Virus record (IMG/VR): IMGVR_UViG_3300048924_000191 | Location: 126,001-190,000 of that record | Direction: 5' to 3' (one strand) | Origin: a virus | DNA: 64,000 nucleotides | In this document: positions 45,931 to 53,914 of the stretch, piece by piece | Numbering within the stretch: the stretch's first letter is position 1 | How the letters are laid out: every line of letters starts with the position of its first letter | Notes under the pieces: model-generated | The model's database searches: none | Told to the model about the DNA's origin: nothing | Seen by the model: only the letters and a program-made list of their open reading frames with translations | Position numbers and translations under genes: made by a program

Positions 45931-46746
45931 TCAGTAAGGCAGGTCTTCGTCGAACGAATCGAAGCTATCGTGACCAGGTGCCGCTGGAGCTTGAGCTTGA
46001 GATTGTCCTTGCCCTTGCTGCTGGTATTGCTGTTGACCGCCTCCACCACCTCCGCCACCATTGTTGCGGTTCTGGTACTGGCCGCCACCACCGCCACCAC
46101 CGCCGTTATTGCGCTGAGCGCGTTCGGCTTGTTGCTTGAGGCGCCATTCCTTCTTGTATTCCGGTTCTTTCCAGTCGCGCTCGACTTTATTGACCAGAAT
46201 GGTTTTCCACATCTCGGCCCAGGCCAGTGCCGCTTCGGACGAACTGATGTCGACAGACACCGGCTGGCCGTTTTGGGTAATAGCCATGTAGTCGTTCTGC
46301 TTGAAGTCGAAGCGCATTTCTGGCTTGTTGCGAGCAGTCACCGACAGGGAAACCTGACCATCTGCACGCTTCTCGATGAGCATGCGGCCGACGTGCAGCT
46401 TTTCCTTGGACTTGACGTTCTTGCCCTGACCGCGATCGTAGACCCACGGGTGACCGTAGATATCGGTTTCAAACGCCAGACCACCGCCTTGATGGCTGGC
46501 TACCCGACGGATCAAGTTCAGAACGGTGAGCATGTTGGCGAGCATGATCGGCATCTCGACATCGACTTTGTAGCCTTTGTCGGTCTTGGTGCCGGAGTCG
46601 ACGGTCAGGATCGGGCCGTTTTCGTCGAAGGAGAACTTGCCGCGAATTGGGAAACCGTCGGGCCGGATAGGCGGACCCCAAAGCATCAAAGCCTTGTCGT
46701 CGGTTACGTCATAGTCGCGGGGCGGTTTGCGTGGAGCTTGGCTCAT
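45931..46746 (-). CDS. Single-stranded DNA-binding-like protein
   Basis: 271 aa with the layout of an SSB. A folded N-terminal domain (1-210) is followed by a Gly/Gln/Asn-rich flexible linker (213-259) containing two runs of eight Gly. The acidic tip DSFDSFDEDLPY (260-271) resembles the DDDIPF tip of bacterial SSB that docks replication proteins. The N-terminal fold is not clearly an OB fold by eye, so the assignment rests on tail and context (next to polymerase-, helicase- and nuclease-type genes). It probably coats ssDNA during phage replication. Confidence 0.6.
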   Translation of the reverse strand: MSQAPRKPPRDYDVTDDKALMLWGPPIRPDGFPIRGKFSFDENGPILTVDSGTKTDKGYKVDVEMPIMLANMLTVLNLIRRVASHQGGGLAFETDIYGHPWVYDRGQGKNVKSKEKLHVGRMLIEKRADGQVSLSVTARNKPEMRFDFKQNDYMAITQNGQPVSVDISSSEAALAWAEMWKTILVNKVERDWKEPEYKKEWRLKQQAERAQRNNGGGGGGGGQYQNRNNGGGGGGGGQQQYQQQGQGQSQAQAPAAPGHDSFDSFDEDLPY

Positions 46747-46803
46747 GGTGCCTACCTCTGGGGGTTAATCGGTGAACATCTTATCTAAGAGTTGTGTAAC
46801 GAC

Positions 46804-47661
46804 TTACTTGCGGTACAAGTCTTTGACCAACACTTCCAACGCAGGGTCGCGGTTCTGCTCGATCGAGTAGATCACAAAGTCCTTCGTGGTTGCTGGAGTC
46901 CAGGCGTTCTTCGTAGCCACCTTGTACACTCGCTGACGGATCTTTACCGCCATCGGAACAAAGAGCACGTTATCGCCAAAGATCTGCAACGACATTCTGT
47001 CAAACGGGATGATTTCCAAATCCCGTCCTTCATGCAGCTTGGTGTTCCACATCATAGGCGGCTTTATAGCGCCTGTGTGGGACTCTAGGAGCACGAGCGA
47101 CTTGAACTTATACCGTTGCAGCAGGTCGATCGGATAATGCGTCAGAATCGCTGTATCGGCGTCTATGTTAGGGAAGTCCGTGGTGTACTTCTCAACAGGC
47201 GCCTGATCCTTCATCTCACCCAAGATGTATTTGATCACCGACATCTCCGAAGCGGCGTTCTGCTTCTGGAGGATGGTGTTCGCCGTCTTGGGGATCGACT
47301 TGGTGAACTTACGCAGGAAGTCGTCGTACGAGCAGTAGTAGAACATCGTTTGGCACACACCGTCTGACTCTTCGGTGATGATACCTTCGATAGTCCGCAT
47401 CTCTGCAATCAACGATTCCGCTACGTTGTACTCGTCGACCTTCGCTCGCTGGTCTTTATCCATCGACCCGAAGATGTTTCGGATCAGAGTGCGGATATTG
47501 ACCATCAGCAAATCCCGGCGACGAATCTCCGGGTCAGCAGTAGGAGCTTCTGGGAGCTTACCGATGAAAGACTCGATGGCCTGACTTGTAGCGATGGAGA
47601 TGGGAAAGTTCCCCATCGTCCGTTGCGACAGTGCGTCTCTGGATATAGAGTCGACTGACAT
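46804..47661 (-). CDS. Hypothetical protein
   Basis: 285 aa, alpha/beta. The C-terminal half holds hydrophobic beta strands (SLVLLESHTGAIKPPMMW, LQIFGDNVLFVPMAVKI). No catalytic motif recognised. It lies between the phosphoesterase gene (10-base gap) and the SSB-like gene, with GGAG before its ATG. A DNA metabolism role is suggested only by these neighbours. Confidence 0.6.
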   Translation of the reverse strand: MSVDSISRDALSQRTMGNFPISIATSQAIESFIGKLPEAPTADPEIRRRDLLMVNIRTLIRNIFGSMDKDQRAKVDEYNVAESLIAEMRTIEGIITEESDGVCQTMFYYCSYDDFLRKFTKSIPKTANTILQKQNAASEMSVIKYILGEMKDQAPVEKYTTDFPNIDADTAILTHYPIDLLQRYKFKSLVLLESHTGAIKPPMMWNTKLHEGRDLEIIPFDRMSLQIFGDNVLFVPMAVKIRQRVYKVATKNAWTPATTKDFVIYSIEQNRDPALEVLVKDLYRK

Positions 47662-47670
47662 GGTAGCTCC

Positions 47671-48849
47671 TTAACTGTTTAGCTCTTGCTCAGCGAACTT
47701 CAGCGCCTCAGGGCTCAGATTACTCAACCTTGGTACCACCAGCCCCGACAACGTGTCAGAACGGATGGAGGTCAGGATAGGACGTTCTACGGGAGACTCG
47801 TAGGCGCCGGTAATCTTCTTAGCCTCAACGGTGTCGTGGGTGAGTTTGAAATGAGGGAAGCGGGTCTTCAAGCGGGAGAAGTTGGAATAGGTCTCATCCG
47901 AACGACTAAGCCGTAGACGATAGTTACTGCCGTCAGGACTGTCCTCCAGAGAAGACAACAGCTTCTCAACCTCAGGATACGACTTCCCGACTACGTCTAA
48001 CGTCGTGAAGATGACCGCGCGGTGGTTAACAATGAACTGCTCGTCGTGAACGCCTTTCTCTGGCGAGAAGGAGAACTGGAGGTGACCTTTGGCTTCCTCC
48101 TGCCGGTGTTTATGCCGGTCTGGCGATCCTGGGATACGAATGATCCCTAAGACCTTGTGCGTATGGTCGTGGCCGTTAACGATCAGGTGGCGGACAATGC
48201 CTTGATACCTGTCCTCATCATGACTCGAAACTGTCTCTACCGGCGCTTGGAACCGGAAGAAACCGTGCATGAATCCGAAGTCAACCTTATCCAGCGCTCT
48301 GTCTCGCATCAGGGCTTGGACTTCAAGCCAAGTACGGTTCGCGTCGTGGTTGACCTCATCCGGCACCCAAAGGACCATCGGCCCGCCGGGAAACAGTTCG
48401 TCAATCGAAAGTTCCGGGTAGTACCGCAGATCCACACCAAGGCAAGTCATCTCGTTGTACGTGACCATCCACTGCGATTGCCGCTGGTCATGACTCGGAG
48501 TGCCTTCCAGGATACGGATAGCGACGTTGTACTGTTTACAAGCTCGCAGGAGACGTTCCATCCACCGACTGATCAGATACGCTTCGGTACTGTCGTGCGG
48601 CAGACGTTGGTCAAACAGATCCCCTGTGATGATGATGAAGTCGATGAGTTTCAGACGGTCAGGGTTGAGAAACAACTCCAGGTCTTCAATCATCTTGCGG
48701 GTCGGAACCCGACCGTGTCCTAAATGGACGTCACTCAGGATAACAACGTGAAACGTGCCGGGGGCAGGAGTAGGATTGATGTAATCTACCCACTCCACCT
48801 GCCGGACTGGATTAGTATTCGAAAGCGCCTGGTTCATCGTCATCGTCAT
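47671..48849 (-). CDS. SbcD/Mre11-like metallophosphoesterase
   Basis: 392 aa with the calcineurin-like phosphoesterase motifs. SDVHLG (D40, H42), GDLFD (76-80), GTPSHD (116-121, in place of the usual GNHD), HGFF (H195) and GHDHTH (226-231) are all present. Two-metal ligands are thus all present except that Asn of GNHD is Pro-Ser. The family includes SbcD/Mre11 nucleases that trim DNA ends with an SbcC/Rad50 ATPase; no partner is in the window. The start region (MTMTMN) overlaps the upstream gene by 38 bases and the exact ATG is uncertain (48849 or 48837). Confidence 0.78.
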   Translation of the reverse strand: MTMTMNQALSNTNPVRQVEWVDYINPTPAPGTFHVVILSDVHLGHGRVPTRKMIEDLELFLNPDRLKLIDFIIITGDLFDQRLPHDSTEAYLISRWMERLLRACKQYNVAIRILEGTPSHDQRQSQWMVTYNEMTCLGVDLRYYPELSIDELFPGGPMVLWVPDEVNHDANRTWLEVQALMRDRALDKVDFGFMHGFFRFQAPVETVSSHDEDRYQGIVRHLIVNGHDHTHKVLGIIRIPGSPDRHKHRQEEAKGHLQFSFSPEKGVHDEQFIVNHRAVIFTTLDVVGKSYPEVEKLLSSLEDSPDGSNYRLRLSRSDETYSNFSRLKTRFPHFKLTHDTVEAKKITGAYESPVERPILTSIRSDTLSGLVVPRLSNLSPEALKFAEQELNS

Positions 48850-49507
48850 TGCCGTTATCGGTAGTGGACTGTTTTACCACCCCCGATTCTGCTTCGAGCA
48901 ACGGGGCCAGCTGGGCAGCGCCTTCTTCCCCGAGGATTTCTACCAAGGGGAGTTTGTAGTAGTGGTACATCCTGACCAATTGGGTCAGGGCATGGGCCAT
49001 GCTGTGTTCAGCTGGTTTTGCCATGTTGTCCTGGACGAGGCTTTCCTCGATACCCCAGAATTCCCGTAGGTTGGTGTTGTCCGCATACACGCCTTGCAGG
49101 TTGATGGCGTGAAGCATCGACTTCTTACGGGCGGCCTTGTGGTCGGTGGTGTTCAACTGGATATCGACGAACGCTGGAGGTACGACGAACAGGATGTTGT
49201 CGTTAGCATCCACAACGTTGATCGGGTTGTGCAGGCCGTCGGCTACGTTGAGCCAATGACCAATTTCTGGAGCAGGATCGGCTTTAGTGACCCATGCTCG
49301 CACAACATGTAGCAAATGTTTAGCAAAGTACGGTTCAGGTACACGGCGGATACGCGCTGCCGTCATGCGGTTGATTTCGTCCGCAGCGCTGTCAAGGGAA
49401 GACAGGCTTTCCTGAAGATACCGCTGGTAGGCGGTAGGAGCCATCGGCTTTACGTTCTTTGGCGGAACGAAAGGGTTCTCGCCCATTGCCACATCTTTGC
49501 GAATCAT
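48812..49507 (-). CDS. Hypothetical protein
   Basis: 231 aa. The N-terminus is Pro-rich (FVPPKNVKPMAPT), the middle helical, and the C-terminus acidic (NGNDDDDEPGAFEY), again a short acidic tip ending in aromatic residues. The ATG follows GGAGG, with a TTTTCTTTT tract between site and start. Upstream hairpin 49523-49552 ends one base before the GGAGG. Overlaps the phosphoesterase gene by 38 bases. Function unknown. Confidence 0.6.
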   Translation of the reverse strand: MIRKDVAMGENPFVPPKNVKPMAPTAYQRYLQESLSSLDSAADEINRMTAARIRRVPEPYFAKHLLHVVRAWVTKADPAPEIGHWLNVADGLHNPINVVDANDNILFVVPPAFVDIQLNTTDHKAARKKSMLHAINLQGVYADNTNLREFWGIEESLVQDNMAKPAEHSMAHALTQLVRMYHYYKLPLVEILGEEGAAQLAPLLEAESGVVKQSTTDNGNDDDDEPGAFEY

Positions 49508-49522
49508 AAAAGAAAACCTCCA

Positions 49523-49552
49523 GTATACGACGGCCTTGCGGCCGTCGTATAC
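49523..49552 (-). terminator. Hairpin with U-tract inside next gene's start region
   Basis: A 13-bp perfect stem (49523-49535 with 49540-49552) with loop GCAA. On the minus strand T-GGAGG-TTTTCTTTT-ATG follows, so the ribosome site and start of the 231-aa gene sit in the termination tract. Confidence 0.65.
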
Positions 49553-49559
49553 GCAGCAC

Positions 49560-50042
49560 TTAGCCTTGGGTGACGTTCTGCCCGATCATCGAGTCCTGGA
49601 ACTTGTGGACTTCGGCGGTGGTGGTGATGAACCACACGTCGCCATCGTGGGTGACCTGAGACAGAACCAGTTTCTTGGCGCCGGCGATCACGTAGTCCGG
49701 ACGCTCCAGCGGTTTCCAGCCGTCGGTGCCGTCACGCTCTTCCAGGACCACGTCGAAGCCTTCAGCGGCGGCCACGACGGTCGCACGGGCAGCGCCCGGG
49801 TATTCGACGCGAACCAGTTGTGGGTGAGCTTCCATACGCTGGTTGATGATGTTGACTTGTTGCAGGGCGCCGGCCTGAGCGCTGGCAACCGACATGGCCA
49901 GCTGCTGGATGTTTTCCGGGAACGACAGGATGCGGCCGACGGCTTCAGCCACGATCAAGTGCAGTTCCTCGTGGGTAGTCGGGAACGGACGCTCGATTTG
50001 AGCTTGGGCTTGTTCGGCTTGTTGCGGAGCTGCTGCGGACAT
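49560..50042 (-). CDS. Hypothetical protein
   Basis: 160 aa. The Ala/Gln-rich N-terminus (SAAAPQQAEQAQAQ) is flexible, then a helical region and a beta-rich C-terminal half. Codon use is strongly biased, which suggests high expression. It ends just before a long hairpin. No family recognised. Confidence 0.6.
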   Translation of the reverse strand: MSAAAPQQAEQAQAQIERPFPTTHEELHLIVAEAVGRILSFPENIQQLAMSVASAQAGALQQVNIINQRMEAHPQLVRVEYPGAARATVVAAAEGFDVVLEERDGTDGWKPLERPDYVIAGAKKLVLSQVTHDGDVWFITTTAEVHKFQDSMIGQNVTQG

Positions 50043-50056
50043 GATGTCTACCTTGC

Positions 50057-50482
50057 TTAGTTGCTAATAAGGGTGGTGCCGTTGGAGAGATTGATCAGAC
50101 GCTTGAGTTTCGAGTCCTTCGTGAGGAGTGAATAACCCACGCTGGTGGACGAAGCGTTAATGTCGTCTCCTGTGCTTACCATTGCATTGATCTGTAACTT
50201 AATACCAGGATCGGCACTGTCGCTTTCTTCACGAACGACAACAGTTGCACTGGCGAATGTGCGCCGCAAGAATGTACCGAGTTGGTTTTCGATCTCTACA
50301 CGCAAACCAGTAGCATCCGTGGCGTTCATCTGGATGATCTTGGTGAGTGAAGTAACCCGTCCACGGTAGAGTGTGGATTGACTGTACTTCGAATAAAAGA
50401 AACAGCACATCAAATAGTCGATGGCCTTATCGACATCCCGGGTGACGCCTTGGATGCCCAATGTGACGACACTGACGCCCAT
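50057..50482 (-). CDS. Hypothetical protein
   Basis: 141 aa from the ATG at 50482 (GGAG seven bases upstream); the longer frame to 50560 runs into the upstream terminator. Alpha/beta, with a Cys pair in a hydrophobic segment (YLMCCFFYSKY). The C-terminal region is Ser/Thr-rich. Function unknown. Confidence 0.6.
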   Translation of the reverse strand: MGVSVVTLGIQGVTRDVDKAIDYLMCCFFYSKYSQSTLYRGRVTSLTKIIQMNATDATGLRVEIENQLGTFLRRTFASATVVVREESDSADPGIKLQINAMVSTGDDINASSTSVGYSLLTKDSKLKRLINLSNGTTLISN

Positions 50483-50518
50483 GTGAATTCTCCAGATAGC
50501 TAACATCCTATTGGAAAC

Positions 50519-50560
50519 AAAAAAAAGAAAGTCGTGTAGCGACCCCGTAGGGTCGCACAC
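50519..50560 (-). terminator. Intrinsic terminator, minus strand
   Basis: A stem of 7 plus 4 pairs with one bulged base (50534-50545 with 50550-50560). On the minus strand TTTC and eight T (50526-50519) follow, and GACGGCATA precedes it. Confidence 0.85.
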
Positions 50561-50567
50561 TATGCCG

Positions 50568-51107
50568 TCAGGCAGGGGTCTTTGGAAACGTGAAGCTGAT
50601 CTGGTTGCGACCGGTCCAGAGCACCATGGTTTCTTCCTTGGTGAGTGGGTCGATCATCTTGGTCAGGTCCGAGTCGTGTTCGTTCATGTTTTCAAGAACG
50701 GCTTTAACGACTGGATCGCTGTTGAGTTGTGGGCCGGCGTAGGTATCGAAATACTCGCCGATCATGGTCTTGCCTTCACCGACCTTTCTCGAGAAGTCTT
50801 CGCTCCAGGGTAGGCGACCCCAATTGATCAGGTAGTTCACCAGATCGCCGTCGGTCCAGGCGTGAACCATGGTATTCGACTTGGTCACGTCGCTGTCGGT
50901 CAGCTCGCCGCGTTTACAGGTTAGGCTGTAATCGAGTTCGACAACGCGACTACGAAGCCCAATCTTCAAGATCCCGTCCTTGGTCAAAACATAGAACCAA
51001 GGATTAGAAGACTCGCGATGGTATTCGTTGGGGATTTCGTGAATGCTGATCGGTTCGATGCGGGCCAGTAGCAATACAGCTTCCAGTTGTTTGCGATTCA
51101 ATGTCAT
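50568..51107 (-). CDS. Hypothetical protein
   Basis: 179 aa from the ATG at 51107, 4 bases after the upstream stop. AGGAGA abuts this ATG unusually closely, so a TTG two codons on may be the real start. Alpha/beta, no membrane segment, no recognised motif. It lies second in a two-gene unit ended by a strong terminator. Confidence 0.58.
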   Translation of the reverse strand: MTLNRKQLEAVLLLARIEPISIHEIPNEYHRESSNPWFYVLTKDGILKIGLRSRVVELDYSLTCKRGELTDSDVTKSNTMVHAWTDGDLVNYLINWGRLPWSEDFSRKVGEGKTMIGEYFDTYAGPQLNSDPVVKAVLENMNEHDSDLTKMIDPLTKEETMVLWTGRNQISFTFPKTPA

Positions 51108-51111
51108 TCTC

Positions 51112-51618
51112 CTAACGTCTATGCCACAGGTCAAGGGCCAAACTGTGTTCGACTCGATTGACGCGGTTACCGTCCTTGTCCAGAATCACGTAGCCGTGAT
51201 TGTGGATGGTATCGAAGATGGTTTCGGCCGCCGTACCGTACCCTTCAGTCCAGGCGCGATCTTCCGTCGTATGCTTACGCTCCGTATCGCGCTCTCGAGC
51301 ACTTTGGAGAAGCTTGACGAATTCGGTTTGCGGGTTTTCAGGTTGGTGTGCGCTCACTATTCCATCGGACGGACTGTTAACGGCAGCTTCTGGAAAGAAC
51401 AATTTCCAGCAATCGGTGTCGATATCTGCGCCTTCCCCGACCAGATTCAACCGCACTGCGTCGCAGGAGGTCTCTTCCCACTCAGGTTCGCTGAGCATTC
51501 CTTTCTGCCGACAGTGCTCGAGAGCATTCTCCACGACAGCGGCGACGCGTTTACCATCAACGGGATCGCCAGAGTAACTGACTGTAACGGCCAGATGAAT
51601 CTGTTGTTGTTTGCTCAT
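51112..51618 (-). CDS. Hypothetical protein
   Basis: 168 aa from the ATG at 51618 with GGAGG five bases upstream. A beta-like N-terminus (IHLAVTVSYSGDP) is followed by a charged helical centre. No motif recognised. The upstream gap holds the hairpin that closes the RNAP beta-prime N-terminal unit. Confidence 0.58.
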   Translation of the reverse strand: MSKQQQIHLAVTVSYSGDPVDGKRVAAVVENALEHCRQKGMLSEPEWEETSCDAVRLNLVGEGADIDTDCWKLFFPEAAVNSPSDGIVSAHQPENPQTEFVKLLQSARERDTERKHTTEDRAWTEGYGTAAETIFDTIHNHGYVILDKDGNRVNRVEHSLALDLWHRR

Positions 51619-51649
51619 TCTTACCTCCAATGGATTGTTAACGACATAA

Positions 51650-51670
51650 AGCCCGGCGCGAGGCCGGGCC
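51650..51670 (-). terminator. Hairpin after the 208-aa gene
   Basis: A 7-bp GC stem (51651-51657 with 51663-51669) with a 5-base loop is preceded by GACAGCATA, a one-base variant of the element before other terminators. No T-run. Confidence 0.55.
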
Positions 51671-51683
51671 CTATGCTGTCGGT

Positions 51684-52310
51684 TTACAGGGTCTTGCGTT
51701 TCACGCTGGTCGGGTCTTGCGTACCGCGGTTGAGGATCTCTTCCATGGTGCGCATGTTTACCCGCAGATCCTGACGTCGCGCGCCAGTCAGCGGTTGTTC
51801 ACCCTCGTCGTCTTCCACGCCGAGATAAGTAACGAAGGTATCCTCGTCCTCATTCTCCTCGACGTAGGAACCGTTCATCATTTCCCGGTACGGCGTGTGG
51901 TTCCGGCCAATGGCGCCTGGTTCCTCGTCGTGGTACAGATCGCCATAGCCATCACTGCGACCAGCCTGCCAGAGCGCCCGCAGTCGCGGAATTGCCATGA
52001 TGTACCGGCGATTCGACGGCTTGGCGTTCTGGAAGTCCGAGATTGACGGAAGACGGCAAACCCGGTCTTCGTCCCAACGTTTGGTGAAACGGTCGCGCAT
52101 CGCCTCCACGCGATCCCGCAGCCTGTCCAGGTTGAAGCTCGCCAGATTGTCGTAGGCCGAACGCAGATATTCGCTAGCGCCCGCACCTGCGGAGCGTATC
52201 GCTGTATCCATCCGGTCTCGAAAGAATCGCAGATCCTCCCGTGACATCATCCCATGGGAGCTCGTCCGGATCAGATCTGCGTCATCATCCAAACAAAACA
52301 CAATTGCCAT
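51684..52310 (-). CDS. Hypothetical protein co-translated with RNAP beta-prime
   Basis: 208 aa whose ATG overlaps the stop of the RNAP subunit gene (TGATG). N-terminal helices are rich in Arg and Asp (RLRDRVEAMRDRFTKRWDEDR); the C-terminal third is acidic then basic. Coupling to the RNAP gene hints at a transcription-related partner, but no domain is recognised. Confidence 0.6.
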   Translation of the reverse strand: MAIVFCLDDDADLIRTSSHGMMSREDLRFFRDRMDTAIRSAGAGASEYLRSAYDNLASFNLDRLRDRVEAMRDRFTKRWDEDRVCRLPSISDFQNAKPSNRRYIMAIPRLRALWQAGRSDGYGDLYHDEEPGAIGRNHTPYREMMNGSYVEENEDEDTFVTYLGVEDDEGEQPLTGARRQDLRVNMRTMEEILNRGTQDPTSVKRKTL

Positions 52311-53833
52311 CAGTCCTCCATAGCTACTGAAAGGGCGTCCCCTTCCTCATAGCGTGCGTTCACGGTTGACAGTACCGTTGCTGGGATTGCCGCGTGATTG
52401 CTTACACGGAACGGGTGCTTCAGGTCCATCAGACCGGTGTGGGATTCCATGCGCAGGTACTTCTGGGTTGTCCAGTTGTCCAACGTCAGTTGTCCAGTCA
52501 TGTAGTCGCCGTCGAAGTCGGCGTTGAATGCCACGGTGGTCAGCAGCGGCAGCGAGGTGCTGAGCTGCGTTGGGTCGCGCTTGATCTCATCGATCCAGTA
52601 CAACTGCGTCGAGCCGTGCATGAGCGATGGGAACCGAGTAAACTTCGTCGGTATCCCACGGCCGCCAGGGCTTTCAGCGATCATCCGGTCGAACAGCTCT
52701 TCGAGCTTGTAGTGCGTTCGCAGGACGTTGTCGTAGATCAGGGACGCGATTTCGTTCGGCGTGTAATCCTCAGCCAACAAGTAGGACGACAAATGCGTCT
52801 TCATCGTCAGCACAGCCGTTCCCCACGGCCACGACAGAGAGTTGTACTTGTGCGGCTTGAACTGCGGGGTGATCACAGTCCGCCATACCCAGTGAGGGCT
52901 CGTACCGAATACCAGCTTCCGGTAGACACCTTTCTTGTCGAAGATCTTCGACCCTTCGTACCCTGAGTAGTACTCGATCAACTTCATCATCGATCGGGCA
53001 ATACGACTTTCCACCACTTTCGCGCCGCTGGTGGTGTTACCGGCGTTGGCGATGGAAATAAGGGCACTAAGTGCTGGGGCCATCTTTGGATCGACGAAGG
53101 TCTGCTCGTTCACGTTCTCGACGATGAAGCCGATCTTGGACGGGAACGGGAGATGCTTACACCACACGATATCCCGGTGGATCTTGAGGAATCGCTGCGT
53201 GGTGGTCGCTTTAGCGGCCTTCAGGAAATGCCTGCTTTTACACAGACCTTCCATGATGTCGTCGAAGTTGTCGTGGAAGTACGTCAGACCTCGACGTTCG
53301 ATCAGTCTGTTGACGATCAGTTCTTCCTGACTATCCGACTTGGGCGGCGTGTACTTCGGATCAAGCAGGTAATCGATCACGCTGAACCCGCTTTTGGTAA
53401 AGCGAGCTTTGAGCAGCCGATAGATCTGCAAGTTCATGAAGCCCGGAATCTGCTCAGGCGCGGATACCCAGATGATGGGCTCGATTGTCTGCTCAGTCAG
53501 CGGCACCACTGGGTAGCCACATTCCTCACAGTTCTCTCCGATGAACGGAGTTCCTTTGGTGTGTCGACAAGGACACGCCGGGATATTCGAGAACACATCT
53601 CCATCGTACCGGCTATACACCAACCGGTTGAACTTCTCCCGTCCAGGCTCAGTGCTCAAATCGAGCTCGTTTGCCAGAATGGGCCGAATCTCCAGCCGGC
53701 GGAAGACGTCATCAAAGTCAACCACCGTCGGGTAGATCCCCTTACGACCCGGATACCGCTGTCTGGGTGCGTGTATATCTTCGAGGATCTGGTCCGTGAA
53801 GTCTTCGTAAACCGCGGTAGAGAGTTGCGCCAT
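52310..53833 (-). CDS. RNA polymerase beta-prime N-terminal subunit (catalytic)
   Basis: 507 aa. Zinc site 1 is CPC (87-89) with CEEC (102-105), spaced as in bacterial beta-prime. A HWVWRTVITPQFKPH region (about 314-328) fits the G-R-S-V-I-x-x-G-P segment. The catalytic loop is NADFDGDYM (437-445), with all three metal-binding Asp present. The protein ends about 65 residues later, as in phage RNAPs split after this motif. With the pieces at 36562-40731 it probably builds the non-virion RNAP; the virion enzyme has a similar subunit in phiKZ, so the assignment is not certain. Confidence 0.85.
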   Translation of the reverse strand: MAQLSTAVYEDFTDQILEDIHAPRQRYPGRKGIYPTVVDFDDVFRRLEIRPILANELDLSTEPGREKFNRLVYSRYDGDVFSNIPACPCRHTKGTPFIGENCEECGYPVVPLTEQTIEPIIWVSAPEQIPGFMNLQIYRLLKARFTKSGFSVIDYLLDPKYTPPKSDSQEELIVNRLIERRGLTYFHDNFDDIMEGLCKSRHFLKAAKATTTQRFLKIHRDIVWCKHLPFPSKIGFIVENVNEQTFVDPKMAPALSALISIANAGNTTSGAKVVESRIARSMMKLIEYYSGYEGSKIFDKKGVYRKLVFGTSPHWVWRTVITPQFKPHKYNSLSWPWGTAVLTMKTHLSSYLLAEDYTPNEIASLIYDNVLRTHYKLEELFDRMIAESPGGRGIPTKFTRFPSLMHGSTQLYWIDEIKRDPTQLSTSLPLLTTVAFNADFDGDYMTGQLTLDNWTTQKYLRMESHTGLMDLKHPFRVSNHAAIPATVLSTVNARYEEGDALSVAMED

Positions 53834-53849
53834 AATACCTCCGCAAAGA

Positions 53850-53889
53850 CAATAAAGAAAAAATCAAGAGGGGTGGAAACCCACCCCTC
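53850..53889 (-). terminator. Intrinsic terminator, minus strand
   Basis: A 9-bp stem (53868-53876 with 53881-53889) with a 4-base loop is followed on the minus strand by GATTTTTTCTTTATTG. It separates the 683-aa gene from the RNAP gene. Confidence 0.85.
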
Positions 53890-53914
53890 GAGATCTCACT
53901 TGCCTGCGAAGCGA

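Noticed and set aside
45777-46100. N-terminal extension of the 554-aa gene
   Set aside because: The open frame crosses a hairpin, a promoter-like element and the end of the SSB-like gene. The ATG at 45776 has the ribosome site.
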